Under the pieces are notes generated by a model. It was given only the letters and a program-made list of their open reading frames with translations. It was not told the DNA's origin and ran no database searches. DNA of 64,000 bases, taken from NCBI GenBank assembly GCA_026398615.1, contig JAPLSN010000011.1, forward strand, positions 36,158 to 100,157, given 5' to 3'. The DNA is from Spirochaetota bacterium (lineage in GTDB: Bacteria > Spirochaetota > Spirochaetia > Treponematales > UBA12059). Positions 11,113 to 20,272 of this stretch are shown piece by piece; position 1 is the first letter of the stretch; each line of letters starts with the position of its first letter. Position numbers and translations under genes: made by a program.

Positions 11113-12444
11113 ATGAATTCGGCGTGGCTCGACGCAGGCGTCATCTTGCTCATAATCCTGATCAACGGCTTCTTTTCCATGTCGGAAATGGCCGTGGTGT
11201 CATCCCGGAAGTCCCGCCTCAAGGCCAAGGCGGAGGAAGGCAGGCGCTCCTACAAGGCCGTCCTGAAGATCCTCGAAGCGCCATCAGCCTTCCTCTCCAC
11301 GATACAGCTCGGCATCACCCTCATCGGCGTGTTCGCCGGCGCGTTCGGCGGGACAACCATCGCCGCGAACATCGGTACGGCGATCGCCCGCGTTCCCCGA
11401 CTTGCCCCGTACGCCAGGTCGATCGGCCTCGGGATCGTCGTGCTGCTCATCACTTTCGTGCAGATCGTGATCGGCGAACTCGTTCCCAAGCAGATCGCCC
11501 TCTCCCGGCCGGAAAGCATCGCTGCGGGAGTGATACGCCCCCTGCGCGCGATCCAGATCGTTTTCACGCCGATCGTGAAGGTCCTTTCCTTCACCACGGG
11601 GCTCATCCTCAAGGTGATGGGCGTTCGCGAACGCCATGACCATTCCGTCACCGAAGAGGAGATCCGCGTCCTCATCCGCGAAGGGACACGGGAGGGTCTC
11701 TTCGGGGAAAGCGAACAGGAACTCGTGGAGAACGTCTTCTACCTCGGGGACCGGCGCCTCGGCTCCTTCATGACGCATCGTTCCGACCTCGTCTGGCTCG
11801 ACCGCTCGTCCACGCCCGGGGACATCATCGCGCTGATCCTCGAGAACGACGAACAGGAGTGTTTCCCCGTGTGCGAAGGCGGCACCGACGATGCCGTCGG
11901 CGTAGTCCAGTCGCGCAAGGCACTGCTCGCGAAAACGAGGGGCGGTTTCAATCGGCTCGACGACGTGATGGATCCCCCCTTCCTTCTGCCCGAATCCTTC
12001 ACCGCGATCAAGGCGCTCGAGGCGTTCAAGAGCTCGAAGGAAGCCTTCGCGTTCGTCGTGGACGAGTACGGCGGCATCGAGGGAATCCTGACCATCAAGG
12101 ACATCGTCGAGGACATCCTCGGCGAGACGGCCATGGCATCCAAGCCCGACGAACCGAGCATCATCGCCCGAGGGGAAAATGGATGGCTCGTGGACGGGAT
12201 GTACGATTTCCGCGATTTCGTCGAAGCCATCGGTGCCGTGCCGATCATCGTGCCGGGACACGAATACCACACGGTCGCCGGGTACATACTCAGGATGTCC
12301 GGCATCATCCCCAAGGCAGGCGACAGTTTCGTATGGAACGACATTTCCTTCGAGATCATGGACATGGACGGCAGGCGGATCGACAAGGTCCTCGTGACCA
12401 CGAAAAAGGAAGAGGAAGCATTCCATTCCGAGGAAACGCATTGA
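11113..12444 (+). CDS. Hemolysin/CNNM-CorC family membrane protein
   Basis: 443 residues from ATG 11113 with GGAGG upstream. It begins with a DUF21 transmembrane domain (hydrophobic stretches near 5-27, 58-80, 100-118 and 125-148; conserved NGFFSMSEMAVVSSRKSRL). A CBS-domain pair follows at about 205-335 (AFVVDEYGGIEGILTIKDIVEDI), then a C-terminal CorC/HlyC domain (about 350-435, DGMYDFRDFVEAIG). The family is linked to magnesium or cobalt efflux and resistance, with CBS domains sensing adenine nucleotides. It stands alone between the U32 gene and tRNA-Cys. Confidence 0.88.
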   Translation: MNSAWLDAGVILLIILINGFFSMSEMAVVSSRKSRLKAKAEEGRRSYKAVLKILEAPSAFLSTIQLGITLIGVFAGAFGGTTIAANIGTAIARVPRLAPYARSIGLGIVVLLITFVQIVIGELVPKQIALSRPESIAAGVIRPLRAIQIVFTPIVKVLSFTTGLILKVMGVRERHDHSVTEEEIRVLIREGTREGLFGESEQELVENVFYLGDRRLGSFMTHRSDLVWLDRSSTPGDIIALILENDEQECFPVCEGGTDDAVGVVQSRKALLAKTRGGFNRLDDVMDPPFLLPESFTAIKALEAFKSSKEAFAFVVDEYGGIEGILTIKDIVEDILGETAMASKPDEPSIIARGENGWLVDGMYDFRDFVEAIGAVPIIVPGHEYHTVAGYILRMSGIIPKAGDSFVWNDISFEIMDMDGRRIDKVLVTTKKEEEAFHSEETH

Positions 12445-12480
12445 GGCCCGGCCGCCCTTGGTCTTTCACGACTCCCGCCC

Positions 12481-12509
12481 TTGAAAAAACGGTTATCATT
12501 CTGTATATT
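12481..12509 (+). promoter_or_regulatory. Promoter of tRNA-Cys
   Basis: TTGAAA (12481-12486), a 17-base spacer and TATATT (12504-12509), ending 12 bases before the mature tRNA. Confidence 0.6.
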
Positions 12510-12521
12510 GATCCGCGTGAC

Positions 12522-12593
12522 GGCGCCGTACCCAAGTGGTAAGGGAGAGGTCTGCAAAACCTTTATGCATCGGTTCGATTCCGATCGGCGCCT
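12522..12593 (+). tRNA. tRNA-Cys (anticodon GCA)
   Basis: 72 bases fold as a cloverleaf. Acceptor GGCGCCG pairs with CGGCGCC, the discriminator base is T, the anticodon loop is TCTGCAAA and the T arm carries TTCGATT. The CCA end is not encoded. A hairpin follows directly. Confidence 0.95.
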
Positions 12594-12596
12594 TTA

Positions 12597-12629
12597 AAAC
12601 GAAGCCCCGCATTCGCGGGGTTTCGTTTC
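12597..12629 (+). terminator. Hairpin terminator after tRNA-Cys
   Basis: AAACGAAGCCCCGC and GCGGGGTTTCGTTT pair across a four-base ATTC loop with one G-U pair. Short T runs lie in the descending arm. The shape suits an intrinsic terminator. Confidence 0.75.
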
Positions 12630-12878
12630 AAAGGCGCCGGGGATGCAAGGTATTTTATTGTAGTCGTCGCGTTCCGCGACGTTCATCCACGGCGCCTACG
12701 CCCGTCAGGGCTGTCCTGCGGACAGCCGATCGATAGGGCGCCAGACAAGCCAACACCTTTTCCCTTCGTGCCCTTCATTCCCTCCATAACCTTCGTGGTT
12801 CCCCCTTCGTGGCAAATCGTCTGACGGCATAAAAAACCGGAGCCATCGCCGGCCCCGGTCGCTGTCATGGAAGGATGC
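12630..12878. other. Intergenic region with palindromes and CTTCGTGG repeats
   Basis: No gene. It holds a perfect hairpin GGCTGTCC-TGC-GGACAGCC (12709-12727) and a run of CTTCGTG, CTTCATT and CTTCGTGG words (about 12760-12820) related to the element at 5820-5965. The secF terminator lies at its right end. Confidence 0.5.
12831..12858 (-). terminator. Terminator of the yajC-secD-secF operon
   Basis: On the minus strand CCGGGGCC pairs with GGCTCCGG (one mismatch) around GGCGAT, followed by six T residues. Confidence 0.8.
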
Positions 12879-14153
12879 TTACTTCGCGGGTTGGAGGGCA
12901 GCTTTCGCTTCCTTTTTCGGGGGATGGTGGGCATCGTGCCTGACGATCGCCTTTTTTTCCATCCGTTTCACGGAAACATCGTCCCAGAATTTCGCGAATG
13001 CGGTCGCGATGAAGACGGTCGAGTAGGTGCCGGATACCAGTCCCACAAGGAGCGCAAGGGAAAAGTCCTTGATGCTGCCCGTGGTGAAGATGAACAGCGC
13101 CAGCACCGCGAGCATCGTGGTGAGGATCGTGATGATCGTGCGGCTCATGGTCTCGGTGATGGACTTGTTCATGATGTTCGTGAAAGATTCGTTCGGCGCG
13201 AGGCGGCGATCTTCGCGGACGCGGTCGAAGATGACGATGGTGTCGTTGATCGAATAGCCGAGTATCGTGAGGATGGCCGCGATCGAGCTCGTGTTGAACT
13301 CCATTCGGGTCCACACGATGAAGCCGATCATGATGAGGGCGTCGTGCGCAATGGCGAGCACCGCGCCGATGGCGTACTGCAGCTTGAACCGCAGGGTCGA
13401 GTAGATCATGATCACGCCGAGCGTCGCCAGGACCAGCCAGAGGGCGTTCTTGGACAGGTCCTTGGAGAAGCGCTGGTCCACCGTGTCCGTCTTCATGACG
13501 ACGACCTTGCCGGCGCCGAAGGCGGACTCGAGGGCCTGGCGGATCTTCACCGAGGCGTTCACGCCGAAGTCGGCGTCCTTCTTGTCGTCCTGGACGCGGA
13601 TGATGAACTGCTGCTTGGCCTTGTCGCCGATGGACTGCACGGACACCGTGCCGACCGTGCCTGCCGCTGCCCGCACCCTGTCGATGGGAGCGAAGAGCTC
13701 GTTGTCGTCGCGCGGAGTACGGTGGATCAAGACTGTCCCCGTTGCCAGGTTGAAATCGCCCTGATAGGTGGGTACGACGAGGGCAGCGGGAAGGGTCCCA
13801 CCGTCGAGAACCTTCACGTCGACGTTCTCGATGGCGTCGACCTTCGCGGCGAAGTCGCCGATGGTGCCGGTCCTGATGTCGAAATCGACCGTCCTGGCTT
13901 CGACCTCGGCGCCCGAGAACACGATGGCCGCGTTCCCTTTTTCCGAGATCGACAGCACCGCGTTGCCCTTGCCCGTGTAGGAAACTTCCAGCGCCGGGTA
14001 GGCAAGCTGGACATACTGGTTGATGCCGGCCTGGAAGTCCACGCCGAGGTTGAAGCCCATCATGAAGTACCCGGCCATGCCCGCCGCTATGAGGGTCAGC
14101 GAAAGTGCGATGGCGGGGACGAATGCCCTGTCAAAACGGATGATGCGCTTCAT
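12879..14153 (-). CDS. secF: Protein translocase subunit SecF
   Basis: 424 residues, somewhat longer than the usual 300-320. It has an N-terminal TM helix, then GFNLGVDFQAGINQ (the SecF GxDFxGG-type entry), a periplasmic domain larger than usual, and five C-terminal TM helices with GYSINDTIVIFDRVRE, the conserved SecF motif. With SecD it uses the proton gradient to help pull exported proteins across the inner membrane. ATG at 14153 abuts the secD stop with no gap, so the two are translationally coupled. The extra length is mostly in the periplasmic part. Confidence 0.93.
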   Translation of the reverse strand: MKRIIRFDRAFVPAIALSLTLIAAGMAGYFMMGFNLGVDFQAGINQYVQLAYPALEVSYTGKGNAVLSISEKGNAAIVFSGAEVEARTVDFDIRTGTIGDFAAKVDAIENVDVKVLDGGTLPAALVVPTYQGDFNLATGTVLIHRTPRDDNELFAPIDRVRAAAGTVGTVSVQSIGDKAKQQFIIRVQDDKKDADFGVNASVKIRQALESAFGAGKVVVMKTDTVDQRFSKDLSKNALWLVLATLGVIMIYSTLRFKLQYAIGAVLAIAHDALIMIGFIVWTRMEFNTSSIAAILTILGYSINDTIVIFDRVREDRRLAPNESFTNIMNKSITETMSRTIITILTTMLAVLALFIFTTGSIKDFSLALLVGLVSGTYSTVFIATAFAKFWDDVSVKRMEKKAIVRHDAHHPPKKEAKAALQPAK

Positions 14154-15881
14154 TTACCTGATCCTCCAGCTGATGGACACGTTCCTGGACTTGAGCACGT
14201 CGGTGCCGAAGTCGAAGATGAGCTTCGAGACGAAGAGCGACGTGAACAGCGAGCTGATGTTTCCGATCGCGAGGGAGACCGCGAAACCCTGGATCGGTCC
14301 GGAACCGAGTTGGGCCAGGAACAGCGCGGCGATGATGGTCGTGATGTTGGAGTCCATGACCGCCCAGAAGGCCTTGTCGAAACCCGCCGCGATCGAGGCC
14401 CGCCGTCCCTTCCCGAGCCGGAGTTCCTCCTTGATGCGTTCGAAGATGATGACGTTGGCGTCGACGGACATGCCGACCGTGAGCAGGAAGCCCGCGATCG
14501 ACGGCAGCGTGAGCGTCAGGTTGAAGGCGGACAGGATGGACAGCATGATGTACAGGTTGAGCACCTGCGCGACCATGGCGTTGATCCCCGCGAACTTGTA
14601 GTAGACGAACATGAACGCGAACACGAGGGCCAGGCCCCAGGCCACGGCCCGTTTGCCCTGCTCGATGGCGTCCTCGCCGAGCGAAGCCCCGATCGACTGC
14701 TGGGAGGCGACGGACAGTTCGATGGGAAGGGCGGCGGTCCTGAGCACGCGGGCCAGGTTCTGGGCCTCCTCGACGTTGAACCCGGACATCTGCACGGATT
14801 CCCGGATGGCCTCGTTGATCTGCGCGTAGCTCTTGACCCGGTCGTCCAGAACGACGGTCATGTACTTCTTCACGTTGCTGCTGGTAAGGGCGTAGAAGAG
14901 TTCGCCGCCCTCCTTGTCCAGGACGAAGTTGACGACCGGCGTTCCCTTGACGGGGTCGGTCGACACGTCGGCGCGCTGGATGTGGTTGCCGTCCAGGCCC
15001 GCGGTTTCCGTGATGACGAGGTAGGTGCCGGTCCACTCGTCGAGCCCGTAGCGGTCGCGCTTGAAGAACTTGCGGACGATGAAACCCGCGGGCACGACCG
15101 ACGGGTCGGCTACCTTGAGGTTCTCGTCGACGCCGTTCGGATTGGTCTGCAGGTACGTCGTCAGCTTCTCGGTCGCGTCGGTGTCCACGATGTGGAACGC
15201 GAGCCGGCCGCGGCCCATGATGATCGAGTTGATGCGTTCGGGGTCGGCGGTGCCGGGGATCTCCACGTAGACCCCGTCCTGGCCCTGGCGGCGGATCACC
15301 GGCTCGGTGAGGCCGAATTTGTCGATGCGGCTGTTGAGCACTTCCATGGCCCGGCTCATCGCATCCTCGCGTTCGGCGTCGGAAAGCGCGTGGCCGAGCT
15401 TGACGGCATACGCCTCGAGGTCGGCTCGTATGATGACGGACAGGCCGCCCGAGAGGTCGAGGCCGAGCTGCACGGCGGAGCCCTGGAGCTGCTTGAGCCC
15501 GAGGATCTTCGTGCGGTAGTAGTCTTCGAAATCGTTGATGCAGATTCGCCTGGATTCGTACGCGGCGAGCAGCGCGGCGGCGTCCCACGTCGCGGGCACC
15601 GGCTTCTTGAGGAACCGGTACTGCTTCCTGGCGCGGACCAGGAGCGGTTCGTACTTTTCGGGCAGGACATTTTTGTCGCCGTTCTTGGCGAGTTTCTCTA
15701 TCTCGACGAGATCCGTGCTGGCCATGCGCCACGCGTAATCGCGGATCTGTTCACGGGTTCCGACGGCCAGCGCCCTGTCCTCGCGGGGAGTCAGGAAATA
15801 CCACTTGATCGACGGGAACAGGAAGGCGAGCGCGATGCCGATCACGACGAGCACGAGCAGGAATCGCTTCGTTTTATTCAT
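14154..15881 (-). CDS. secD: Protein translocase subunit SecD
   Basis: 575 residues. One N-terminal TM helix is followed by QLGLDLSGGLSVIIRADL (the SecD family stretch GLDLxGG), the periplasmic P1 base and head domains, and a C-terminal six-TM bundle with GMSVDANVIIFERIKEEL. Works with SecF and YajC in SecYEG-dependent export. It is the middle gene of yajC-secD-secF: 58 bases separate it from yajC, and secF follows without a gap. Confidence 0.95.
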   Translation of the reverse strand: MNKTKRFLLVLVVIGIALAFLFPSIKWYFLTPREDRALAVGTREQIRDYAWRMASTDLVEIEKLAKNGDKNVLPEKYEPLLVRARKQYRFLKKPVPATWDAAALLAAYESRRICINDFEDYYRTKILGLKQLQGSAVQLGLDLSGGLSVIIRADLEAYAVKLGHALSDAEREDAMSRAMEVLNSRIDKFGLTEPVIRRQGQDGVYVEIPGTADPERINSIIMGRGRLAFHIVDTDATEKLTTYLQTNPNGVDENLKVADPSVVPAGFIVRKFFKRDRYGLDEWTGTYLVITETAGLDGNHIQRADVSTDPVKGTPVVNFVLDKEGGELFYALTSSNVKKYMTVVLDDRVKSYAQINEAIRESVQMSGFNVEEAQNLARVLRTAALPIELSVASQQSIGASLGEDAIEQGKRAVAWGLALVFAFMFVYYKFAGINAMVAQVLNLYIMLSILSAFNLTLTLPSIAGFLLTVGMSVDANVIIFERIKEELRLGKGRRASIAAGFDKAFWAVMDSNITTIIAALFLAQLGSGPIQGFAVSLAIGNISSLFTSLFVSKLIFDFGTDVLKSRNVSISWRIR

Positions 15882-15939
15882 TCCTCAATCTCCAGTCCTG
15901 GGTTGAGGCGAACGCGGACGCATCGGCCCGCGCACGCCG

Positions 15940-16338
15940 CTATTTGCCGTTTTCGCCGGCCTTGGGTTCTTCGTTCTTGTCGCCTTTCTTCTCTTCGATC
16001 TTCTCGACGGGCTTTTCGGAGCCTTCGCGCGAGACGACGGTGGCGACGGCGCTCTTCGAGAATTCGATCTTGCACCCTTCGTCGACCTTGATCACCACGG
16101 TGTTGTCCCTCGTGGAGACGACGGTGCCATGCACGCCCCCGATGGTGATGACCTTGTCGTTCTTCTGCAGGGTTTCGATCATCTTCTGCAGCTCTTTCTT
16201 CTGCTTGTTCTGGGGCCTGATGATGAGCAGGTACATGATGAGGAAGACGGCGCCGAAGGTGATCAGCGTGGTCATGAGTTGGCCGGAGGCTTCCGCCTGG
16301 GCTTGGATGACCGGGAGCGAGGTAAACAGGGTATTCAT
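15940..16338 (-). CDS. yajC: Preprotein translocase accessory protein YajC
   Basis: 132 residues from ATG 16338; a longer in-frame ATG at 16464 adds sequence unlike the family. It has one TM helix near residues 23-42 followed by the typical RPQNKQKKELQKM and KNDKVITIGGVHGTVV. The C-terminal 25 residues are a charged K/E tail. First gene of the Sec accessory operon. Confidence 0.92.
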   Translation of the reverse strand: MNTLFTSLPVIQAQAEASGQLMTTLITFGAVFLIMYLLIIRPQNKQKKELQKMIETLQKNDKVITIGGVHGTVVSTRDNTVVIKVDEGCKIEFSKSAVATVVSREGSEKPVEKIEEKKGDKNEEPKAGENGK

Positions 16339-16492
16339 GACGTTTCCCTTGAGTGTGTGATTGCCTTGGTGCGGAACCCGCGAAGCATGACGTTGATCAC
16401 GCCGCGGATGCCGACACGGATTAAAAAGGCAGGGTACGTTATCATAGAAGGCTTCATCGGTCAACGCCCGAAGGTCGGTTCCGTCCCGGAAG
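16339..16492. other. Upstream region of yajC
   Basis: No gene. A weak minus-strand TTGACC and GATAAC pair with a short spacer lies here. The left end of the carbamate kinase duplication begins at 16493. Confidence 0.4.
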
Positions 16493-16723
16493 GGGCGGGT
16501 ACGCCTTCGAGGCGACGAATACGTCTTTGTCGTATTCGTCGATGCACCGTAAAGGCAGCGTCGAGCCTATTTGACGATCTTGGTGCCTGCCAGACCATCG
16601 ACCACCCGAAGGGCGGGTACGCCCTTCGAGGCGACGAATACGCCCTTGGCGTATTCGTCGATGCACCGTAAAGGCCGCGGTTGAGCCTATTTGACGATCT
16701 TGGTGCCTGCCAGACCATCGACC
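16493..16723. repeat. Tandem duplication of the carbamate kinase 3' end with paired hairpins
   Basis: Copy 1 (16493-16603) and copy 2 (16611-16723) are nearly identical, about 110 bases each. Copy 2 includes the last codons and stop of the carbamate kinase gene; copy 1 is a displaced extra gene end. Each copy carries the perfect palindrome CGACGAATACG / CGTATTCGTCG around a seven-base loop (TCTTTGT in copy 1, CCCTTGG in copy 2). Stems are identical while loops differ. The palindromes lie just downstream of the gene and could act as a 3' stem-loop. Confidence 0.9.
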
Positions 16724-17631
16724 GCGGCCTGGGCTTTTTCGAGGCTGGTGATGATGACGTGGTTGCCGCCGCGCTTGACGAAATCGATGGCGGCCTCCAT
16801 TTTCGGGCCCATGGAACCCTTCGGGAACTGGCCTTCTGCCATGTAGCGCTCGGCTTCCGCCACGGTCATCGTGTCGAGGACCTTCATGCTTGGCTTCTTG
16901 TAGTTGATGGCGACCTTGTCAACACCGGTCAGGATCAGGAGTTCGTCGGCATCGATGAGGCTGGCGAGGAGGGCAGAGGCGCGATCCTTGTCGATGACCG
17001 CGTCCACGCCGGTATAGGTGCCATCGGCATTCAGGCAGACGGGAACCCCCCCGCCACCCACCGCGATGACGAGCTTGTCGTCGTCGAGAAGGTCGTGGAT
17101 GACGCTCTTCTCGACGACATCGATGGGAATCGGCGAGGCGACGACGCGGCGGTACCCGCGGCCCGGGTCTTCCTTCATCACCCACCCCTTCTTCCTGCAG
17201 GTTTCGAGATCCTCGGCCTTGAAGAAGGGACCCACGTACTTGGTGGGGTTGACCATGGAGGGATCGTTCTTGTCCACGACGACCTGCGTGATCACGGTGA
17301 CGACGTCCTTGCGGACTCCATGCCGGATGAGTTCGTTGACGAGTGACTGCTGGATCATGTAGCCGATGGATCCCTGCGTGTCCGCGACGATCACGTTGAG
17401 CGGGCTCGGGGGAACCTGGGAGGAGCCAGCCTCGTTCCGGATGAGGTGGACGCCGGCCTGGGGACCGTTCCCGTGGGTAAGGACGACCCTGTGGCCTTCC
17501 TTTATGAGTCCGACGATGGCGTCCATGCTCTTGCGCGTATTCTCGAACTGCTGCTCGATCGTGCCCTCGGTGCCTTCCTCGATGAGGGCGTTGCCGCCGA
17601 GCGCAACGACGATGGTCTTCTGCTTGCCCAT
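16687..17631 (-). CDS. arcC: Carbamate kinase
   Basis: 314 residues, the normal length. It opens with VVALGGNALI, continues with LTHGNGPQAG, the PTKYVGPFF lid region, AVGGGGVPV and ends with KRGGNHVIITSLEKA. It transfers phosphate between carbamoyl phosphate and ADP, giving ATP from arginine, citrulline or purine breakdown products. No arginine deiminase or ornithine carbamoyltransferase is adjacent, so the source of carbamoyl phosphate is unknown; nucleobase catabolism is one option given the nucleoside genes next door. A promoter lies at 17688-17716. The last codons are duplicated downstream. Confidence 0.95.
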   Translation of the reverse strand: MGKQKTIVVALGGNALIEEGTEGTIEQQFENTRKSMDAIVGLIKEGHRVVLTHGNGPQAGVHLIRNEAGSSQVPPSPLNVIVADTQGSIGYMIQQSLVNELIRHGVRKDVVTVITQVVVDKNDPSMVNPTKYVGPFFKAEDLETCRKKGWVMKEDPGRGYRRVVASPIPIDVVEKSVIHDLLDDDKLVIAVGGGGVPVCLNADGTYTGVDAVIDKDRASALLASLIDADELLILTGVDKVAINYKKPSMKVLDTMTVAEAERYMAEGQFPKGSMGPKMEAAIDFVKRGGNHVIITSLEKAQAAVDGLAGTKIVK

Positions 17632-17687
17632 TCACTACCTACCTTTTGCAGGGCCTGAGCTCTACCCCGTTCTTCGACCGGTCCGTC

Positions 17688-17716
17688 AGTATATACGAAC
17701 GATCTTCATCGCTCAA
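17688..17716 (-). promoter_or_regulatory. Promoter of carbamate kinase
   Basis: On the minus strand TTGAGC (17716-17711), a 17-base spacer and TATACT (17693-17688). It sits in the 123-base gap shared with the divergent nitroreductase. Confidence 0.55.
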
Positions 17717-17754
17717 GTCTCGCTCAAGTCCGGGAAACACGCTATGCTTGGATC

Positions 17755-18318
17755 ATGGATATACTGACATCGATCGCGGAACGACGTGCGAGGCGGGCCA
17801 TCTCTCCCGAAGCTCTTGAAGAAGGGCAAACCGAGCGGCTCCTCGCTGCAGCTACCCTGGCTCCCTCCTGTTTCAACAGCCAACCCTGGCGCCTCGTGGC
17901 GGTCAGCTCCCCCGAAGCGCTCGAAAGCGTCCGCGCGACATTCTCCGAATCCAACGCGTGGGCAAGACCGGCGCCCTTGCTCGTTTTGGTCGCGACAAAG
18001 CCCAGCCTCGACTGCCGTCTGGACGAAGGCAGGGATTACGCCGTCTTCGATGCAGGCTCGGCCGCCATGAGTCTCCAGATCCAGGCATCCGCCGAGGGGC
18101 TTTATGCCCATCCCATCGCGGGATTTTCGCCGAAAAAGGCGCGAAAGGCCCTGGGGATTCCTGATGATTATATTGTTATCACAATCATCGTCGTGGGAAA
18201 ACCAGGAGACACCGGGATGCTTGACGGGCGGCAAAAGACGGATGAAAGCTCCGAACGGAGCCGCAAACCCTTCGGGGATGTCATCTTCGCCGACAAGTGG
18301 CCCCAGAATCTCGCCTGA
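17755..18318 (+). CDS. Nitroreductase family protein
   Basis: 187 residues. The N-terminus IAERRARRAISPEAL and the stretch AATLAPSCFNSQPWRLVAV are typical of small FMN-dependent nitroreductases (FMN phosphate and ring contacts); DAGSAAMSLQIQASAEGLY follows, as in the family. It likely reduces quinones, nitro compounds or flavins with NAD(P)H; substrate unknown. No good ribosome-binding site is visible before ATG 17755, so the transcript may be leaderless or weakly translated. It ends 24 bases from the convergent uridine kinase. Confidence 0.8.
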   Translation: MDILTSIAERRARRAISPEALEEGQTERLLAAATLAPSCFNSQPWRLVAVSSPEALESVRATFSESNAWARPAPLLVLVATKPSLDCRLDEGRDYAVFDAGSAAMSLQIQASAEGLYAHPIAGFSPKKARKALGIPDDYIVITIIVVGKPGDTGMLDGRQKTDESSERSRKPFGDVIFADKWPQNLA

Positions 18319-18342
18319 AGCTTGCGTGAAAAGGATCGTTCC

Positions 18343-18960
18343 TCAGCGCGGATTGACGATGTTGTTCATGAAGGAGACGAGTACGCCGAGCGCGTTCTCG
18401 TTCGCACCTCCTTCCGGGATGATGAGGTCGGCGTACGCCTTGGTGGGTTCGATGAATTCGTAGTGTCCCGGGCGCACGACGTTCAGGTACTGCTCGATGA
18501 CGGAATCCAGGGTACGGCCGCGTTCCTTGATGTCGCGCGTCAGGCGCCGTATGAACCGTATGTCGTCGGGGGTGTCCACGAAGATCTTGAGGTCGATGAG
18601 GTCGCGGACCGCCTTGTTCGTGAAAATCATGATCCCTTCGAAGATGATGAGCTTTTTCGGGACGACGTGGATCGTCTCCGCGGCCCTGCGGTGGTGTACG
18701 AAGTCGTAGGTCGGCATCTCCACGCTCTTGTCCGCCTTGAGGCACATGAGGTGCTCGACGAGCAGGTCGTTGTCGAAAGCTTCGGGATGGTCGAAGTTGA
18801 ACGCCGTGATGTTCGCGTTGGAAATGTACTCGGCGCTCTTGTAGTAGTTGTCCTGGGGAAGGAAGACGAAATCCGAGACGACTTCCGAAATCTTCCGCAC
18901 GATCGTGGTTTTCCCGGACCCCGACCCCCCGCAGATGCCGATAAGCTTGGGCTGGCTCAT
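18343..18960 (-). CDS. udk: Uridine kinase
   Basis: 205 residues from ATG 18960; an ATG at 18972 has a slightly better Shine-Dalgarno (GGGGG), so four extra residues are possible. Walker A is GGSGSGKTT, followed by [19 protein letters not shown] and a C-terminal region with [12 protein letters not shown], all matching Udk. It phosphorylates uridine and cytidine with ATP or GTP. Its position next to a nucleoside ABC importer and a BMP nucleoside-binding lipoprotein, all on the minus strand, supports a salvage role. Confidence 0.88.
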   Translation of the reverse strand: MSQPKLIGICGGSGSGKTTIVRKISEVVSDFVFLPQDNYYKSAEYISNANITAFNFDHPEAFDNDLLVEHLMCLKADKSVEMPTYDFVHHRRAAETIHVVPKKLIIFEGIMIFTNKAVRDLIDLKIFVDTPDDIRFIRRLTRDIKERGRTLDSVIEQYLNVVRPGHYEFIEPTKAYADLIIPEGGANENALGVLVSFMNNIVNPR

Positions 18961-19021
18961 GAGAGCCAGCATAGCACCCCCGGGAAGGCATGAAAAGCGG
19001 GAAACGACCGTTCTCCCGCGA

Positions 19022-20185
19022 TCATTTCGCAGGTCCCACCGCCGCGTAGAAATCCTTGAGCTGGTCGTCGTTTTCGGGGACGAGGATGGTTCCATCCACG
19101 ATCTTGCGCTTGATGGCGTCGAGATCGGAAAAATACGGTTTCAGCGCGTCCTCGTTGTACTGGTTCACGGCAAAATCGACCCCGCCGTCCGCGAGCTCGA
19201 AGAGGCGGTATCCCCCGCGCACTTCCTCCCGGTCCATGAGTTCCTTGCCCAGGAGGAATACGGCCCGGTCGACCCGCTTGATCATGGACGTGACGATGAT
19301 CGACCCGTACTTGACCAGTTCCGGGACACCCGAGTCATGGTAGATGGCGCCCTGGTCCGAGTCCACGCCGATCGCGAGCTTGTCGTTCTCGAAAGCCGCC
19401 TTGAATACGCCGGCCCCCGACGCACCGGACGCGTGGAAGATGATTGCCGCCCCCCTTACGAACATCTCGTAGGAGGCGGCGTACGCGCCGTACGGGTCAT
19501 TGAAGCCCGTGACGTCCGGCGCAACGTACTTCGTCACGAATCCGCCAGGGAGCAGCGCCGGGTTCGTGAACGCGGCGCCCGCGTAGAACCCGACCCTGAA
19601 CCTGTTGACGATCGGGCTGTTGGTGCCGCCGAGGAAGCCGACGCGCCTGGACTGGTCGCTCCGGGTGAGGTAGCCGGCGAGTGCCCCCACCATGAACGCG
19701 CCCTCGTGCTCGGAAAAATTCACGCAGGTGATATTGGAATCAGTATTGAGGTTCGGGATGATGCCGTCCACGACCGCGAAGTGGGTATCCGGGAAGTTCT
19801 TGGCGGTGATGAGGGCCGCCTCGGTGTAGGCGTTGCCGATCCCGATCACGAGGTCGTAGCCGTCCTCCGCGAAGAACCGGAACAACTGCTCGTTGTCCCG
19901 GCCGTCGGCCTTGGTTTCCAGGTAGCGGAGCTGGAGGCGGTAGCCTTTGCTCACGCCGTCGGGATCGTCGACGATGAAACCATAGAAGGTTTCGGCCAGG
20001 ATCTTGATGCCTTCGTATGCCGAATCGTTGAACGCGCGGTCGCCGCGTCCGCCGATGTCGAACGCCACGCCGATCTTGTGCACGGGTTTCACCGGCCCGA
20101 CGAAATTCCCGCCCGTGGTCGATTCCCTGCGGCATCCCGATGCCAGGGCCAGGACCGCCGCGAGGACGAGCGCCATCCTTTTCAC
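19022..20185 (-). CDS. BMP/PnrA-family nucleoside-binding lipoprotein
   Basis: 387 residues from GTG 20185, with AAAGGA eight bases upstream. The signal peptide ends in the lipobox LASGC (Cys near residue 18). The body follows the PnrA/Med pattern: [22 protein letters not shown] at the start, [18 protein letters not shown] in the middle and [10 protein letters not shown] near the ligand site. Homologues such as T. pallidum TmpC/PnrA bind purine nucleosides. It lies downstream of two permeases and the ATPase, in the same direction, and probably serves the same importer; the 87-base gap suggests one operon. It is longer than the second BMP protein at 24 kb and distinct in sequence. Confidence 0.87.
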   Translation of the reverse strand: MKRMALVLAAVLALASGCRRESTTGGNFVGPVKPVHKIGVAFDIGGRGDRAFNDSAYEGIKILAETFYGFIVDDPDGVSKGYRLQLRYLETKADGRDNEQLFRFFAEDGYDLVIGIGNAYTEAALITAKNFPDTHFAVVDGIIPNLNTDSNITCVNFSEHEGAFMVGALAGYLTRSDQSRRVGFLGGTNSPIVNRFRVGFYAGAAFTNPALLPGGFVTKYVAPDVTGFNDPYGAYAASYEMFVRGAAIIFHASGASGAGVFKAAFENDKLAIGVDSDQGAIYHDSGVPELVKYGSIIVTSMIKRVDRAVFLLGKELMDREEVRGGYRLFELADGGVDFAVNQYNEDALKPYFSDLDAIKRKIVDGTILVPENDDQLKDFYAAVGPAK

Positions 20186-20272
20186 CGTCTTTTCCTTTCG
20201 ACACGGGCTGGTGCCAACGGACCGCAGGGTCCGCACGACGCGAGGGGGCATCCCGGGCTCCCTCGCGGGAGG

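Noticed and set aside
12867..16091. A 1,074-codon open frame on the plus strand antisense to secF and secD
   Set aside because: Its translation is charged and low in complexity with no family motif. It is the mirror of two clearly recognised genes in high-GC DNA.
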